Below are positions 45,426 to 54,742 of a stretch of DNA of 64,000 nucleotides, piece after piece. Source of the DNA: Edaphobacter lichenicola (GTDB lineage Bacteria; Acidobacteriota; Terriglobia; Terriglobales; Acidobacteriaceae); the NCBI RefSeq assembly GCF_014201315.1, contig NZ_JACHDY010000001.1, positions 1,240,001 to 1,304,000 on the forward strand, in the 5' to 3' direction. The translations under genes and the position numbers were made by a program. Each line of letters opens with the position of its first letter. Position 1 is the stretch's first letter. The notes under the pieces were generated by a model. It ran no database searches. It was given only the letters and a program-made list of their open reading frames with translations, and was not told the DNA's origin.

Positions 45426-46643
45426 GTGCCCACGCCCCACCTTTCTTCCTTTCGTTTCGTCATGCTCGCAGCCTTTGGGCTCCTCAACCTCTCAGGTTGC
45501 CGCAGGAGCAGCTTCCCCGACGTTCCAGCCGGCTATCGAGAGTACGCCTACATCAGCAACGGAGGATCGAATACAGTCACGGTGCTGGATCTCGTCTATC
45601 TGCGTCAGGATCGCACGCTCCAGGTCGGCGCGAACCCAACCAATCTGGCTGTCAATCCGGCCCGAAATGAGATCTACGTCGCCAACGCTCAGTCCGGCAC
45701 CATCTCCGTAATCGACGCCGAGGCGAATCGTGTCGTTGCGACAATTTCGGTCCACCGCCAACCGTACTTCATCGCTGTCGACCCCACTGGACACCGGGCC
45801 TACGTCGCCAACTACGGCTCCAACAGCGTCAGTGTTCTTGATCTTGATCGCCGACGCGAAGTCTCCGTCGCGGGTGCTGGCGAGCAACCCGCTCAGGCGC
45901 ACATCTCGCCTGACGGCCGCACTCTTGTAGTCACGAATCATGGCAGCGGCAGTGTGTCTCTCTTCGATGTAACTCCCTACGACTCCGCCAAGCCGTCGTC
46001 TGGAATGGCCATACATCTTCGTTCGACATCTTCCGGCTGTCCGGGAGCGGCGGACACTGTCATTTTGCCCGACTCCTCGAAGGTCTTCGTGGCCTGCTCC
46101 GCGGGACATCAGGTGATGGCAGTAGGTCTTGCGGCAGCGCCTGGATCGTGGGCTGCAAAACAAAATCCATCGCTTACAACGGACCATATGCTGGCCTTGC
46201 TTGATGTTGGGAAGACGCCGGTTCATCTTGCAATGAAGCCGGATGGCGGGGAGATCTTCGTTTCGAATTTTGACTCGGACAGCTTCTCCGAGATCGCTAC
46301 GTGGACCAATGAGGTTGGGGGAACTTACTCCATTGGAAACAGGCCGGTTCACGGAATAGTGAGCCGTGACAACAGCATGCTTTGGGTTTCGAATCAGGGT
46401 GCTGATTCTATTGGGCTCTACAGCATCGACGACGGGAAGCTGGCGGGCAGTGTGCGCACGGGTTCGGGGCCGGGTGCGCTTGCGTTTTCGGAGGATGAGC
46501 ACCTCTTGCTGGCTGCGGATACGCATTCGGGCGATGTTGCGGTTGTTCGGACGGCGGGAAAGCAGGGGCCGGCGCTCTTTACCATTCTTCCCGCTGGAAT
46601 CTCTCCCAACTCGATTGCGATTAAAGCGATCCAGGAAAAATAG
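45426..46643 (+). CDS. YVTN-type beta-propeller lipoprotein
   Basis: This protein of about 405 residues has an N-terminal lipoprotein signal with a lipobox-like LSGC, followed by repeated propeller blades (YISNGGSNTVTVLDL, IYVANAQSGTISVIDA, AYVANYGSNSVSVLDL, IFVSNFDSDSFSEIA, LWVSNQGADSIGLYS). It probably acts outside the cell in binding; enzymatic residues are not evident. GTG 45426 is preferred to TTG 45390 because the signal then starts cleanly. The base composition flips from C-rich to G-rich inside this gene, near 46190. Confidence 0.85.
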   Translation: MPTPHLSSFRFVMLAAFGLLNLSGCRRSSFPDVPAGYREYAYISNGGSNTVTVLDLVYLRQDRTLQVGANPTNLAVNPARNEIYVANAQSGTISVIDAEANRVVATISVHRQPYFIAVDPTGHRAYVANYGSNSVSVLDLDRRREVSVAGAGEQPAQAHISPDGRTLVVTNHGSGSVSLFDVTPYDSAKPSSGMAIHLRSTSSGCPGAADTVILPDSSKVFVACSAGHQVMAVGLAAAPGSWAAKQNPSLTTDHMLALLDVGKTPVHLAMKPDGGEIFVSNFDSDSFSEIATWTNEVGGTYSIGNRPVHGIVSRDNSMLWVSNQGADSIGLYSIDDGKLAGSVRTGSGPGALAFSEDEHLLLAADTHSGDVAVVRTAGKQGPALFTILPAGISPNSIAIKAIQEK

Positions 46644-46851
46644 GAATTTCGAGAAAAAAGTTTGGCGTGGTGGGCGGCTGGACTTCTGTCGTTTTTGCTG
46701 GGTTTTTGAGGGGTGTTTTGGAAAAAGTGAGTGTTTGATCGTGGTTATTTGATGGTGTGATTGTGGTGAAATGCGTGGTGGAGATGGTGTTCTGACATCG
46801 CATCTTTCGTCGCTGAAAAATACGCCACGTTTTCCAACTATTTTTTCAGGA

Positions 46852-47051
46852 GTTGTCCTGCCGGACGGGCCTCCTGCGCGGGCAGCGGTCACTTCGTGAC
46901 TTGTATACCGCTTCGCCTGGTCCTCCCGTTGGTCGGAGGAGAAATTGATTCCGACCAACGGGAGGACCAACGCAGATCGTCGGCTGCAAGAAAGGTATAC
47001 GCGTCACGAAGTGACCGCTGCCCGCGTAGGGCGCCCGTCCGGCAGGACAAC
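46852..47051. repeat. 200-bp interrupted inverted repeat between convergent genes
   Basis: Nested matching arms are: 46852-46870 with 47033-47051, 46877-46900 with 47003-47026, 46903-46909 with 46994-47000, and 46919-46936 with 46951-46968, around a 14-nt loop. Unequal spacers (46910-46918 and 46969-46993) show that the arms are diverged copies. A half-unit is at 34273-34354. It may be a palindromic MITE-like or REP-like element and would form a strong cruciform or terminator between the converging genes. The preceding gap (46644-46851) is GT-rich on the + strand and holds no gene. Confidence 0.85.
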
Positions 47052-47056
47052 TTCCT

Positions 47057-49309
47057 TCAGGTCTTGCGGGCGAGTACGAGGGTGATGTCGTCGGGTTGCT
47101 CTTCGGCGCCGATCCAGGCGTCGAGCGCCAGCATCACCTGGCCGGAGATAACGTGCAGGGGCTGATCCCGGTAGCGTGCGACGACCTCCATCATGCGCTC
47201 TTCGCCAAACTCGCCGAAGTCGTTCTCCGGCTCCGTCACGCCGTCGGAGTAGGCGACCATGATGTCTCCCGGCTGCATGTGGAATCGGTCTTCTTCGTAG
47301 CTCATGCCGTCCATGAGCCCCACCACGGTACCTCCCTTGTCGAGCCGGCGGATGTGACCGTCGCGGCCGAGGACGAGAGGCGGAAGCTGTCCTGCGTTGG
47401 AGTAGGTCATCATGGCAGTGGCGACGTCGTAGTGAGCGAGAAACAGGGTTGCGTACTTCTCCGGCTGCGTACTGCGGTAGAGGTGCCGATTGAGCAGCGA
47501 GAGGATGCGCCCCGGCGATTGGAATAGCTCGTCGCAGTCTCCGCCACGGCCTTCCCTGCTGGCCATAAGCCCGGCCACACTGGATTCGCTGTAGACGAGC
47601 TCTTCACTGGCGAAGCGGTAGGCCCGCACGGCGGAGTGGAGCGTTGCCATGAGCAGCGCCGCGGAGATTCCCTTCCCGCTGATGTCGCCGATGGCAATGC
47701 CGACGCCGGTCTCGCGGCGGTCCACCATGCCTGCATGGGCTTCTTCGTGAAAGACGAGAAAGTCGTAGTAGTCGCCGCTGACCGAGCGTGCAGGGCGGCA
47801 GACTCCGTGCAGATCGAGCGTTGCGAGCCCCTGGGCGTGAAGCGGAAAGAGGTTGGCCTGCACCTCCTGCGCGATGGAGATCTCGTTCTGCAGCCGCTCT
47901 TTCTCTTTCTGTTCTTCAAGGAGGCGCTTCAGTGATCCTGACATGGTGTTGAAGGATCGGCTTAGTTCGGCCAGCTGATCGTTACTTTTTACCCCAATGC
48001 GATAGTCCAGATTGCCACGGTCGATGTGTTCGGTTGCGCTGTAGAGATCGGCCACCGACGAGGTGATGGAGCGGCTGAGACCGATCGCCATCCACAGCGC
48101 CAGAAGTTCAATGAGCGCAAAGACCACGCAGAGCAGGACGATCGCGATGCGCAGAACGCTGGTTACAATGCCGCCGAGCGAGGAGCCGAACAACTGGTTA
48201 TAGAGAAGAGACGGCCGGGAGTTTATCGCTATGAGAACGTTGTCCCGCTCGCCTGTGTCCCAATCGACGATCGGTTCAGTCGAAGGAAAGCTCACGCGGG
48301 CGTCAACGAGGTTGACGGCTGGCGGCTCGGTACCACCGACGATCCAGTTCGATCCGCCGTTGATTCCATCGGGACCAACTGCGAGTCTGGCCCCCCGACT
48401 CGATTTTTGAGTAGGTGCGGGAGTGCCGGCGTTGGTCGCCGCCTTATTATCCCGGCTGATATCGTTGGCGGCTCTTCCGGCGCGCTGGGGCAGCAGGCTC
48501 GCCTGTCCCAGGCCTTCCGCGATCAACTTCAGGAAGGCGCTGTCCACCGGTAGGCTCGACATTAGAGTGAAGAGGCGACCGTCGTTCCACCTCTTCTGAT
48601 GAAGGGTGACAAGATAGAGGTCATGGCCGTCCAGAACCAACCCTGAGAATTCACCACTCGGCAGTTCCGTCGCCCAGGGAGGAAGACCGAACGGCGCTTT
48701 TCCGTTATATTTTGGGCCAAGGTCGAGCTGAGCGCCGTTCATAAACACGCGGATCTGGCGATGCAACCTCATGCGGGGAACTTCGAGACGAGCTACTTCC
48801 CCGGCCTGTTCGATGGTCTGAATGGCACCGCCAATTTGGTCCGCTGTATCCTTTGGCCGTTCGGCGACGAGCGCGGTGGTAAGGTCGGCGCGGTGGCCAC
48901 TCTCGTTTCTCATCTGGATTAACTCGGCCTGCAGCCTGGAGTCGGTGAGGTGGATGGCGAACTGCCCGGCTGCGACGTAGGCCAGCACAGCAACCAGGGT
49001 AAGGAACAGGACTACCGGTGCGAGACCGATGAGCAGATAGGTGAGCACCAGTTTGTTGCGAAGGCTCCAGAGCAGATGCTTTCGCACCAGCTGCCAGACG
49101 AGGGGAACGACAACCGAGACCAGCGCAATTCCAACAAAAAACTGCAGCACTCCCAGAAACGTTCCGAATCCGCCTGGGATCCAGCGACGGACGAACAGCA
49201 CGCAGAACCACAGTCCAAGCCACGCTGCGGCGCCGGCAAGACCTGTCGGCAGCCGTTCTCTCAGCAGGCTAAGAACGCGCGGCCCGGTAGGGCTATTCGG
49301 GTCTTGCAT
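47057..49309 (-). CDS. HAMP / PP2C-type (SpoIIE-like) serine phosphatase
   Basis: This 750-residue membrane protein has several N-terminal transmembrane helices (about 12-115), an extracytoplasmic region (to about 370), a further helix (about 375-400), a HAMP domain (about 400-455, SSVADLYSATEHIDRGNLDYR), a short coiled coil (LLEEQKEKERLQNEISIAQE) and a PP2C/RsbU-type phosphatase (SGDYYDF; GIAIGDISGKGISAALLMA; GDIMVAYSDGVTEPEN). Such enzymes dephosphorylate STAS antagonists. Its start overlaps the end of the YihY gene by 17 bp. Confidence 0.92.
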   Translation of the reverse strand: MQDPNSPTGPRVLSLLRERLPTGLAGAAAWLGLWFCVLFVRRWIPGGFGTFLGVLQFFVGIALVSVVVPLVWQLVRKHLLWSLRNKLVLTYLLIGLAPVVLFLTLVAVLAYVAAGQFAIHLTDSRLQAELIQMRNESGHRADLTTALVAERPKDTADQIGGAIQTIEQAGEVARLEVPRMRLHRQIRVFMNGAQLDLGPKYNGKAPFGLPPWATELPSGEFSGLVLDGHDLYLVTLHQKRWNDGRLFTLMSSLPVDSAFLKLIAEGLGQASLLPQRAGRAANDISRDNKAATNAGTPAPTQKSSRGARLAVGPDGINGGSNWIVGGTEPPAVNLVDARVSFPSTEPIVDWDTGERDNVLIAINSRPSLLYNQLFGSSLGGIVTSVLRIAIVLLCVVFALIELLALWMAIGLSRSITSSVADLYSATEHIDRGNLDYRIGVKSNDQLAELSRSFNTMSGSLKRLLEEQKEKERLQNEISIAQEVQANLFPLHAQGLATLDLHGVCRPARSVSGDYYDFLVFHEEAHAGMVDRRETGVGIAIGDISGKGISAALLMATLHSAVRAYRFASEELVYSESSVAGLMASREGRGGDCDELFQSPGRILSLLNRHLYRSTQPEKYATLFLAHYDVATAMMTYSNAGQLPPLVLGRDGHIRRLDKGGTVVGLMDGMSYEEDRFHMQPGDIMVAYSDGVTEPENDFGEFGEERMMEVVARYRDQPLHVISGQVMLALDAWIGAEEQPDDITLVLARKT

Positions 49310-50258
49310 CGTTTGCCGCCTCCAGTTCCGCCTGCCGTGCCAGCTTCAGGGTATGTCTTGTTGCCGAAAAATGCGCGCCCGCCAGCAACAGCAAGCCGGA
49401 AAGAAACGCCCACATCATCAACCCTACGGAAATATAAAACGGCCCGTATACGGACTGAAAATCGAGCCAAGGGAGGGCCTTGATATAGAGGTACTTCGCC
49501 ATCTGCCACAGCAGGCCGATGACGATCGCCGTCGGGAGAACCGCTCGCGCCGGAATCTTTCTGTAGGGCAACACCCAATAGATTAGAAAGAACATCAGGA
49601 TGCTCGCAAGCCCGGCGCAGAGCTTGAGGAAACCGAAAGAGACAAAGTGGAAGACGATGTTTTCCGTATGGCCGAAGAAGACCCAGGCCAGGATGGTCTG
49701 CTGGCTGGCCGTGGAGGCGACCGAGGCCATCGCCAGGAAGCCGACCGCAAAGGCAAGCCCGAGGGATATGGCCTGATTGTGGAGGTAGCTTCGGTTTTGG
49801 CGCACTCCCCAGACCCTGTTCAACGCAACCTCGAGCGGCAGAAAGACGCCTGTGGAGGTGACGAGCAGCATGACCAGCGAGAAGAGCTGGGTTCCCTTGT
49901 GGGGGTGGGCCAGCAGCTGCATGTTTCGCATGACGAAGTCCTGGCCGACGGGAAGGAGATTCTTCATCATGTCGCCGACGATGGCCTCCATCGAGCGCGA
50001 GTGAAAGACGCTGCGGCAGAGGGTCAGCAGCAGTACGATGAAGGGGAAGAGCGAAAGGATCACGTTAGCGGCCACGCTGAACGCGTAGGTATGGACCTCG
50101 GTGCGGGCCATGTAGCGGGCCAGGGCGACGATCTGTGCCGACAGGCCGTATTCGCGAACGACGGGCGCGACGTCCTCGATCGGCTTCGGCGGCAGGTCTG
50201 GCTGGTCGGTCTTCGAAGACGCGGGAGCGTCGGGTTTGTCGGGAAGAATTGACGGCAT
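49293..50258 (-). CDS. YihY/BrkB family membrane protein
   Basis: This 321-residue integral membrane protein has the YihY/virulence factor BrkB pattern: RTEVHTYAFSVAANVILSLF, then SLVMLLVTSTGVFLPLEVALN RVWG-type sequence, and a later YWVLPYRKIPARAVLPTA. Six hydrophobic helices. It is translated just before, and overlapping, the phosphatase; coupling suggests the two act together. The C-terminal tail is charged. Confidence 0.9.
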   Translation of the reverse strand: MPSILPDKPDAPASSKTDQPDLPPKPIEDVAPVVREYGLSAQIVALARYMARTEVHTYAFSVAANVILSLFPFIVLLLTLCRSVFHSRSMEAIVGDMMKNLLPVGQDFVMRNMQLLAHPHKGTQLFSLVMLLVTSTGVFLPLEVALNRVWGVRQNRSYLHNQAISLGLAFAVGFLAMASVASTASQQTILAWVFFGHTENIVFHFVSFGFLKLCAGLASILMFFLIYWVLPYRKIPARAVLPTAIVIGLLWQMAKYLYIKALPWLDFQSVYGPFYISVGLMMWAFLSGLLLLAGAHFSATRHTLKLARQAELEAANDARPE

Positions 50259-50352
50259 AGGAGAGTTCGATGCAAGATCCGGCGAGCGGCGACCGGCGAT
50301 TCACTCCGATGCTAGCAGAGGGTGCCCGTTTTTGGTGGTCGCTGGTGTTGGC

Positions 50353-51546
50353 TTAGGAGGACTGGCGGTTTGGAGCGGTCGTGAGGCTGTCGTGAGGCGT
50401 CGCGAGGCTGTGGATGCGTGCTATGGCCCATTGAGACGACTCGGCCAGCACAAGATCTTCGGCTGCGCTCCATTGCTCGAGCTGGGGAAGGAACTGCGTG
50501 TCGCCGGTGTTTCCCATGGCGATGGCGACGTTGCGATGCAGTCGCTTCAGACGGGTTCGCTCGAGGGGAGAGCCCTTGAACCATCGCTTGAACGCTGCGG
50601 AGTCCATCTCGGCGAGCCAGGCGAGGGGCGGATTGATCAACTGTCTTCGCGCGAGCATGCCGTCGTTTTGGGAGATGGGAGAGCGGCGGTTCCAGGGGCA
50701 GACGTCCTGGCAGATATCGCAGCCGAAGACCTGGCGGCCAATCGGCTCGCGTAGCTCTTCGGCGATGACGCCTTTTTTTTCGATGGTGAGGTAGGCGATG
50801 CAGAGTGAGGCATCCATCTCACGCGGCGCGACCAGTGCGTTGGTGGGGCAGGCGTCGAGGCAGCGGGTGCAGCTTCCGCAGCGGTCGGCAGCGACTTCGA
50901 GCTCGAACGGGGACGATACCGGGATCGAGGTGATGATGACGCCGAGCAGAAGCCAGGAGCCGAGCTTCTGATCGAGGATGCAGGTGTTCTTGCCGACCCA
51001 GCCGATGCCGGCCTTTGCGGCTGCGGAGCGCTCCACCAGGGGGCCGGTGTCGACGTAGCAGCGAGTCTGGCAGGAGAACCGCTCGTGGAGTTGCGATTCG
51101 ATTTTTTTGAGGCGGCTCAGTAGCTCGTCGTGATAGTCGGTGGGGGCGAGCTCGTTGGGGTTTGCGGGATCGGTGCGGCCGCTCCAGGCGTAGCGGGCGA
51201 TCCAGCCGGTGCCGGGTGTGGATTCGTCGATGGAGAGCGGGGCGGAGGCGTTGTAGTTCAGCGCACAGACGATGACCGACCGCGCCCAGGGCATCGCGAT
51301 CTGCACATCGCTTCGAAGAAGGACTCCTTGCTCGTCGCGGCGCTTGAGGTAGTCCATCTCGCCTGCTCGGCCGGCTTCGATCCAGGCTTCGAATCGATGC
51401 GCGTCGAGTGGCTTATTGTCTTCGGGATTGCCTGTGGCGACTGGCGCTACTCCTGCAGTATCGAAGCCGGAGTGCACGGCTAACTCACGCAACCATTGCT
51501 TGAGGTCGGAGGTCCACGCCGCGGCGGGTTGTGGTGTCTGCGCCAT
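50353..51546 (-). CDS. queG: Epoxyqueuosine reductase QueG
   Basis: This 397-residue cobalamin-dependent enzyme performs the last step of queuosine synthesis. Two [4Fe-4S] motifs are visible: CGSCTRCLDACP and CDICQDVCPWN. Family segments include VDTGPLVERSAAAKAGIGW and GKNTCIL. ATG 51546 has GGGGGAGA upstream; the frame continues upstream for 85 residues but is not protein-like. A HEAT-like C-terminal part (HRNVAIAMGNTGD) is present. Confidence 0.94.
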   Translation of the reverse strand: MAQTPQPAAAWTSDLKQWLRELAVHSGFDTAGVAPVATGNPEDNKPLDAHRFEAWIEAGRAGEMDYLKRRDEQGVLLRSDVQIAMPWARSVIVCALNYNASAPLSIDESTPGTGWIARYAWSGRTDPANPNELAPTDYHDELLSRLKKIESQLHERFSCQTRCYVDTGPLVERSAAAKAGIGWVGKNTCILDQKLGSWLLLGVIITSIPVSSPFELEVAADRCGSCTRCLDACPTNALVAPREMDASLCIAYLTIEKKGVIAEELREPIGRQVFGCDICQDVCPWNRRSPISQNDGMLARRQLINPPLAWLAEMDSAAFKRWFKGSPLERTRLKRLHRNVAIAMGNTGDTQFLPQLEQWSAAEDLVLAESSQWAIARIHSLATPHDSLTTAPNRQSS

Positions 51547-51625
51547 TAGGCTCTCTCCCCCGCAATGAAGCATCTCTTTGATCACCTTCAGGATAAATTG
51601 CTGAGAGTAACGCTTCCGATCGAAT

Positions 51626-52723
51626 CTAAAACTTCGGCGTGCTTGCGAGGATCGTCTCATACTGATTGATCTGGTCGAACGTGTAGGCCTGCATGTCAGC
51701 TCCCGCTTCGTGCGCCTTATACCAGCGGACGAGCCAATCGAGCGCGTCGGCAAGATGCAGGTGCGGCGTCCAGGCCAGGTCGGCGCGGGCTCGGCTTGCA
51801 TCGAGTTTGAGATAGCCGGCTTCGTGCACGCTGGGGTCTTCGTCGAGAACCCACGAGGCGCCGTCGCCCCAGGTGCGCGTCATGCGCTCTGCAATCCAAC
51901 CTACGGGGCGCGCGTCGTTGTCTGCAGGGCCGAAGTTGTAGGCTGTTGCGTACTTCGCGGGCTCTGCGGAGAGCAGCTTTTCTGCGAGACTCAGATAGCC
52001 GTGGAGCGGCTCAAGCACATGCTGCCAGGGACGTATCGCGTGCGGGCGACGAATAGGCACTGGCTTGCCGGAGAGAAAACCTCGAACGAGGTCAGGGAGC
52101 AAGCGGTCGAGTGACCAGTCGCCTCCGCCGATGACGTTACCGGCGCGTGCGGTGGCGATGGCCACGCGGTGGTCGGCGATTCTGTCGACCGGGAAGTAAG
52201 ACTGCCGGAAGGCGGCGGAGACGATCTCGGCGCAGGCCTTGGAGCTGGAGTAGGGATCGTAGCCGCCAAGGGGATCGGTCTCGCGATAGCCCCACACCCA
52301 CTCTTTGTTCTCGTAGCATTTGTCGGTGGTGACCGAGACTACGGCGCGAACCGACGGCGTACGGCGAACCGAGTCCAGCACGCGAGCTGTGCCGATTACG
52401 TTTGTCTCGTAGGTGGTGATGGGATCGTCGTAGGAGAGACGCACCAGAGGCTGCGCAGCGAGGTGAAAGACAACCTCCGGGGCGAAGCTCTTCATGGAGC
52501 TCTCCAGATGAGCCGCGTCGCGAATGTCACCGCGAATGTCTTCCACTCTGCTGCCTATGCGCGCGGCGTCGAAGAGGCTGGGTGTCGTGCACGGGTCGAG
52601 CGAGTAACCTCGGACCTCTGCACCCAGGCGAGAGAGCCACAGAGCGAGCCATCCACCCTTGAAGCCGGTATGCCCGGTGAGGAAGACGCGCCTTCCAGCC
52701 CAGAACTTCGCATCGTGCGACAT
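51626..52723 (-). CDS. rfbG: CDP-glucose 4,6-dehydratase
   Basis: This 365-residue short-chain dehydrogenase/reductase converts CDP-glucose to CDP-4-keto-6-deoxyglucose. NAD-binding GHTGFKGGWLALWL (near residue 17) and catalytic YDPYSSSKACAE are seen. Further RfbG-type segments are YSLDPCTTPSLFD and IRRPHAIRPWQHVLEPL. It follows the cytidylyltransferase gene, its partner in the pathway, on the same strand. Confidence 0.93.
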   Translation of the reverse strand: MSHDAKFWAGRRVFLTGHTGFKGGWLALWLSRLGAEVRGYSLDPCTTPSLFDAARIGSRVEDIRGDIRDAAHLESSMKSFAPEVVFHLAAQPLVRLSYDDPITTYETNVIGTARVLDSVRRTPSVRAVVSVTTDKCYENKEWVWGYRETDPLGGYDPYSSSKACAEIVSAAFRQSYFPVDRIADHRVAIATARAGNVIGGGDWSLDRLLPDLVRGFLSGKPVPIRRPHAIRPWQHVLEPLHGYLSLAEKLLSAEPAKYATAYNFGPADNDARPVGWIAERMTRTWGDGASWVLDEDPSVHEAGYLKLDASRARADLAWTPHLHLADALDWLVRWYKAHEAGADMQAYTFDQINQYETILASTPKF

Positions 52724-52823
52724 GAAACCCTCCGCCTCCCTGGTTATAAATCCTTCGCCTCTACTTCCAAATTCGTAGAACTGTAGCGCGCTCGGTGGCG
52801 ATTCGTATCGTGACGCAAGCGAT

Positions 52824-53594
52824 CTACCAGGTCTTCCAGGGTGCTTTGCCCGTCTGCCAGAGCTCTTCCAGATGCTGCTTTTCGCGGAGAGTATCCATCG
52901 CTTGCCAGAAGCCGCGGTGGAAGAAGGCGTGGACCTCTCCTTTGTTCACGAGCGTCTCGATGGGCTCCCGTTCGAACATCTGCGAGTCATCGGTGACGGC
53001 ATCGATTGCTGAAGGTTCGAGGACGAAGAAGCCGCCGTTGATCCATCCTCCCTCGTCGGACGGCTTTTCCTGGAAGGAGTAGATCTGCGTGTTGTTGAGT
53101 CCCAGTGCGCCGAAGCGGGCGATGGGCTGGACACTGGTCAGCGTGACGGCCTTCCGGTGCTGTTTGTGAAATGCAATCGATGCCGTGATATCGACATCTG
53201 CGACCCCGTCACCGTAGGTCATGCAGAAGGGCTCGCCCGGATCGAGGTACTGCCTCACGCGACGAAGGCGGCCGCCCGTTCCGGTCAGCTCGCCGGTATC
53301 GACCAGCGTGACGCGCCATGGTTCGGCAACGGAGTTGTGCACCTGCATCTTGTTCAACTGCATGTCGAAGGTGACGTCGGACATGTGGAGAAAGTAGTTC
53401 GCAAAGAACTCCTTGATCACGTAGCCCTTGTATCCGCAACAGATGATGAAGTCGTTGATGCCGTGCTGGGAGTAGATCTTGAGAATATGCCAGAGCATCG
53501 GCAGTCCACCGATCTCCACCATCGGCTTGGGTCGAAGCGTAGTCTCCTCCGCCAGTCGTGTTCCAAGTCCACCCGCGAGGATGACTGCTTTCAT
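52824..53594 (-). CDS. rfbF: Glucose-1-phosphate cytidylyltransferase
   Basis: This 256-residue nucleotidyltransferase makes CDP-glucose from CTP and glucose 1-phosphate. The N-terminal signature is ILAGGLGTRLAEETTLRPKP; other conserved regions are MTYGDGVADVDI and FHRGFWQAMDTLREKQ. ATG 53594 has AAGGAA upstream; the 18-residue extension from 53648 is not family-like. Confidence 0.94.
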   Translation of the reverse strand: MKAVILAGGLGTRLAEETTLRPKPMVEIGGLPMLWHILKIYSQHGINDFIICCGYKGYVIKEFFANYFLHMSDVTFDMQLNKMQVHNSVAEPWRVTLVDTGELTGTGGRLRRVRQYLDPGEPFCMTYGDGVADVDITASIAFHKQHRKAVTLTSVQPIARFGALGLNNTQIYSFQEKPSDEGGWINGGFFVLEPSAIDAVTDDSQMFEREPIETLVNKGEVHAFFHRGFWQAMDTLREKQHLEELWQTGKAPWKTW

Positions 53595-53694
53595 GCTTTG
53601 ATTTCCTTCCGCCCGGAAGTGCTGCGAAGCGTTAGCCTTCGTGACCAAGTATCTATGTTGTATCTATGTTTCGCCAAGTCACGTCTAATTCCCT

Positions 53695-54696
53695 CTAATT
53701 GCCCGACAAGCTATTTGTAACCGTGGACGTCAAGGATAGGTTGTCCCCTTCCGCTACTCCGGCTACATCTTCAATGATGGTGAGAGGCTGCTTCTTCAGC
53801 TGTTGATACATACGGCCAAGATATTCGCCGATGATGCCGAGAAGCATCGCATTGATGCTGATCGATGCCAGGCTGAGAGCGGCCAGTGTGGCAAAGCCTG
53901 CCGGCCATTGCGAGCGGAAGATCAGCTTTGCCGAGGTGTAGCCGATGATCGATATCAACGTGATCACCGAGATGATAAGTCCGAAGTAGGTGGAGAGACG
54001 GAGCGGCACCACAGAATGATTCAGGATTCCATCCAGCGCGAGCGACACCAACTTTGAAAACGGGAATTTACTCTCTCCGCGAAGCCTGGCATTGCGGCTG
54101 TACGGTATTCCAACCTGCTTGAAGCCCATCGTGGCGATGGTGCCGCGCAAGTAGGGTTGAGCGTCTTCGAAGCTCTTGAGGAGATCGATGATGCGCCGGC
54201 TGATCAGACGAAAGTCGCCCGCATCGACCGGAATCTTCTCTTCGCTGAGTCGATCGATCAGACGATAGAAGATGATTCTTTGCAGATTGAGAAGCCAGGA
54301 CTCCTGCCGTTTGATGCGGACGCCATAGACGACATCGGCTCCCTGCTGCCACTCCTGCAAAAATGTCGCGATCAACTCGGGAGGATCCTGGAGGTCAACG
54401 TCAAGCTGGATCGCTGCGTCGCCACGCGCGCGGGTGTAACCTGTCATGATCGAGCGCTGGAATCCGAAGTTTCTCGAGAATCGATAGGCATGGACCCGGC
54501 TATCTCGCGCGGCGAGATCCCGCAGCAGGGGAAAGGTCTGATCAGAGCTGTGATTGTCGGTGAAGACAAATTCGAACCGGTATAAGTCCTCTAGTTTTCC
54601 CGTCTCAGCGCACACGGCATCGTAGAAAGGAAGGATGTTCGCCTCCTCGTTGAAGACAGGCACTACGATTGAAATAAGCGGCTTTACCGGGGTCAA
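53695..54696 (-). CDS. GT2 glycosyltransferase with C-terminal membrane helices (GtrB/DPM1-like)
   Basis: This 333-residue protein has a GT-A domain (ISIVVPVFNEEANILPFYDA; LDVDLQDPPELI for the nucleotide-sugar/metal site) and two C-terminal transmembrane helices (about 232-255 and 270-295). The layout matches polyprenyl-phosphate sugar transferases such as GtrB. It starts at TTG 54696. In this cluster it likely loads a sugar onto a lipid carrier for surface polysaccharide. Confidence 0.88.
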   Translation of the reverse strand: MTPVKPLISIVVPVFNEEANILPFYDAVCAETGKLEDLYRFEFVFTDNHSSDQTFPLLRDLAARDSRVHAYRFSRNFGFQRSIMTGYTRARGDAAIQLDVDLQDPPELIATFLQEWQQGADVVYGVRIKRQESWLLNLQRIIFYRLIDRLSEEKIPVDAGDFRLISRRIIDLLKSFEDAQPYLRGTIATMGFKQVGIPYSRNARLRGESKFPFSKLVSLALDGILNHSVVPLRLSTYFGLIISVITLISIIGYTSAKLIFRSQWPAGFATLAALSLASISINAMLLGIIGEYLGRMYQQLKKQPLTIIEDVAGVAEGDNLSLTSTVTNSLSGN

Positions 54697-54742
54697 AGAG
54701 GCTCTCTTCCTGCTCTCTACTTTAGTGTGGTTTCAGCTAAAG

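Noticed and set aside
45900-47060. Replication origin at the composition switch
   Set aside because: The direction of the switch would fit an origin, but no dnaA or dnaN gene and no cluster of TTATCCACA-type boxes was seen, and the skew decays again within 10 kb.
51710-52114. 134-codon forward frame opposite rfbG
   Set aside because: It is antisense to a well-supported CDP-glucose 4,6-dehydratase and has no ribosome-binding site.
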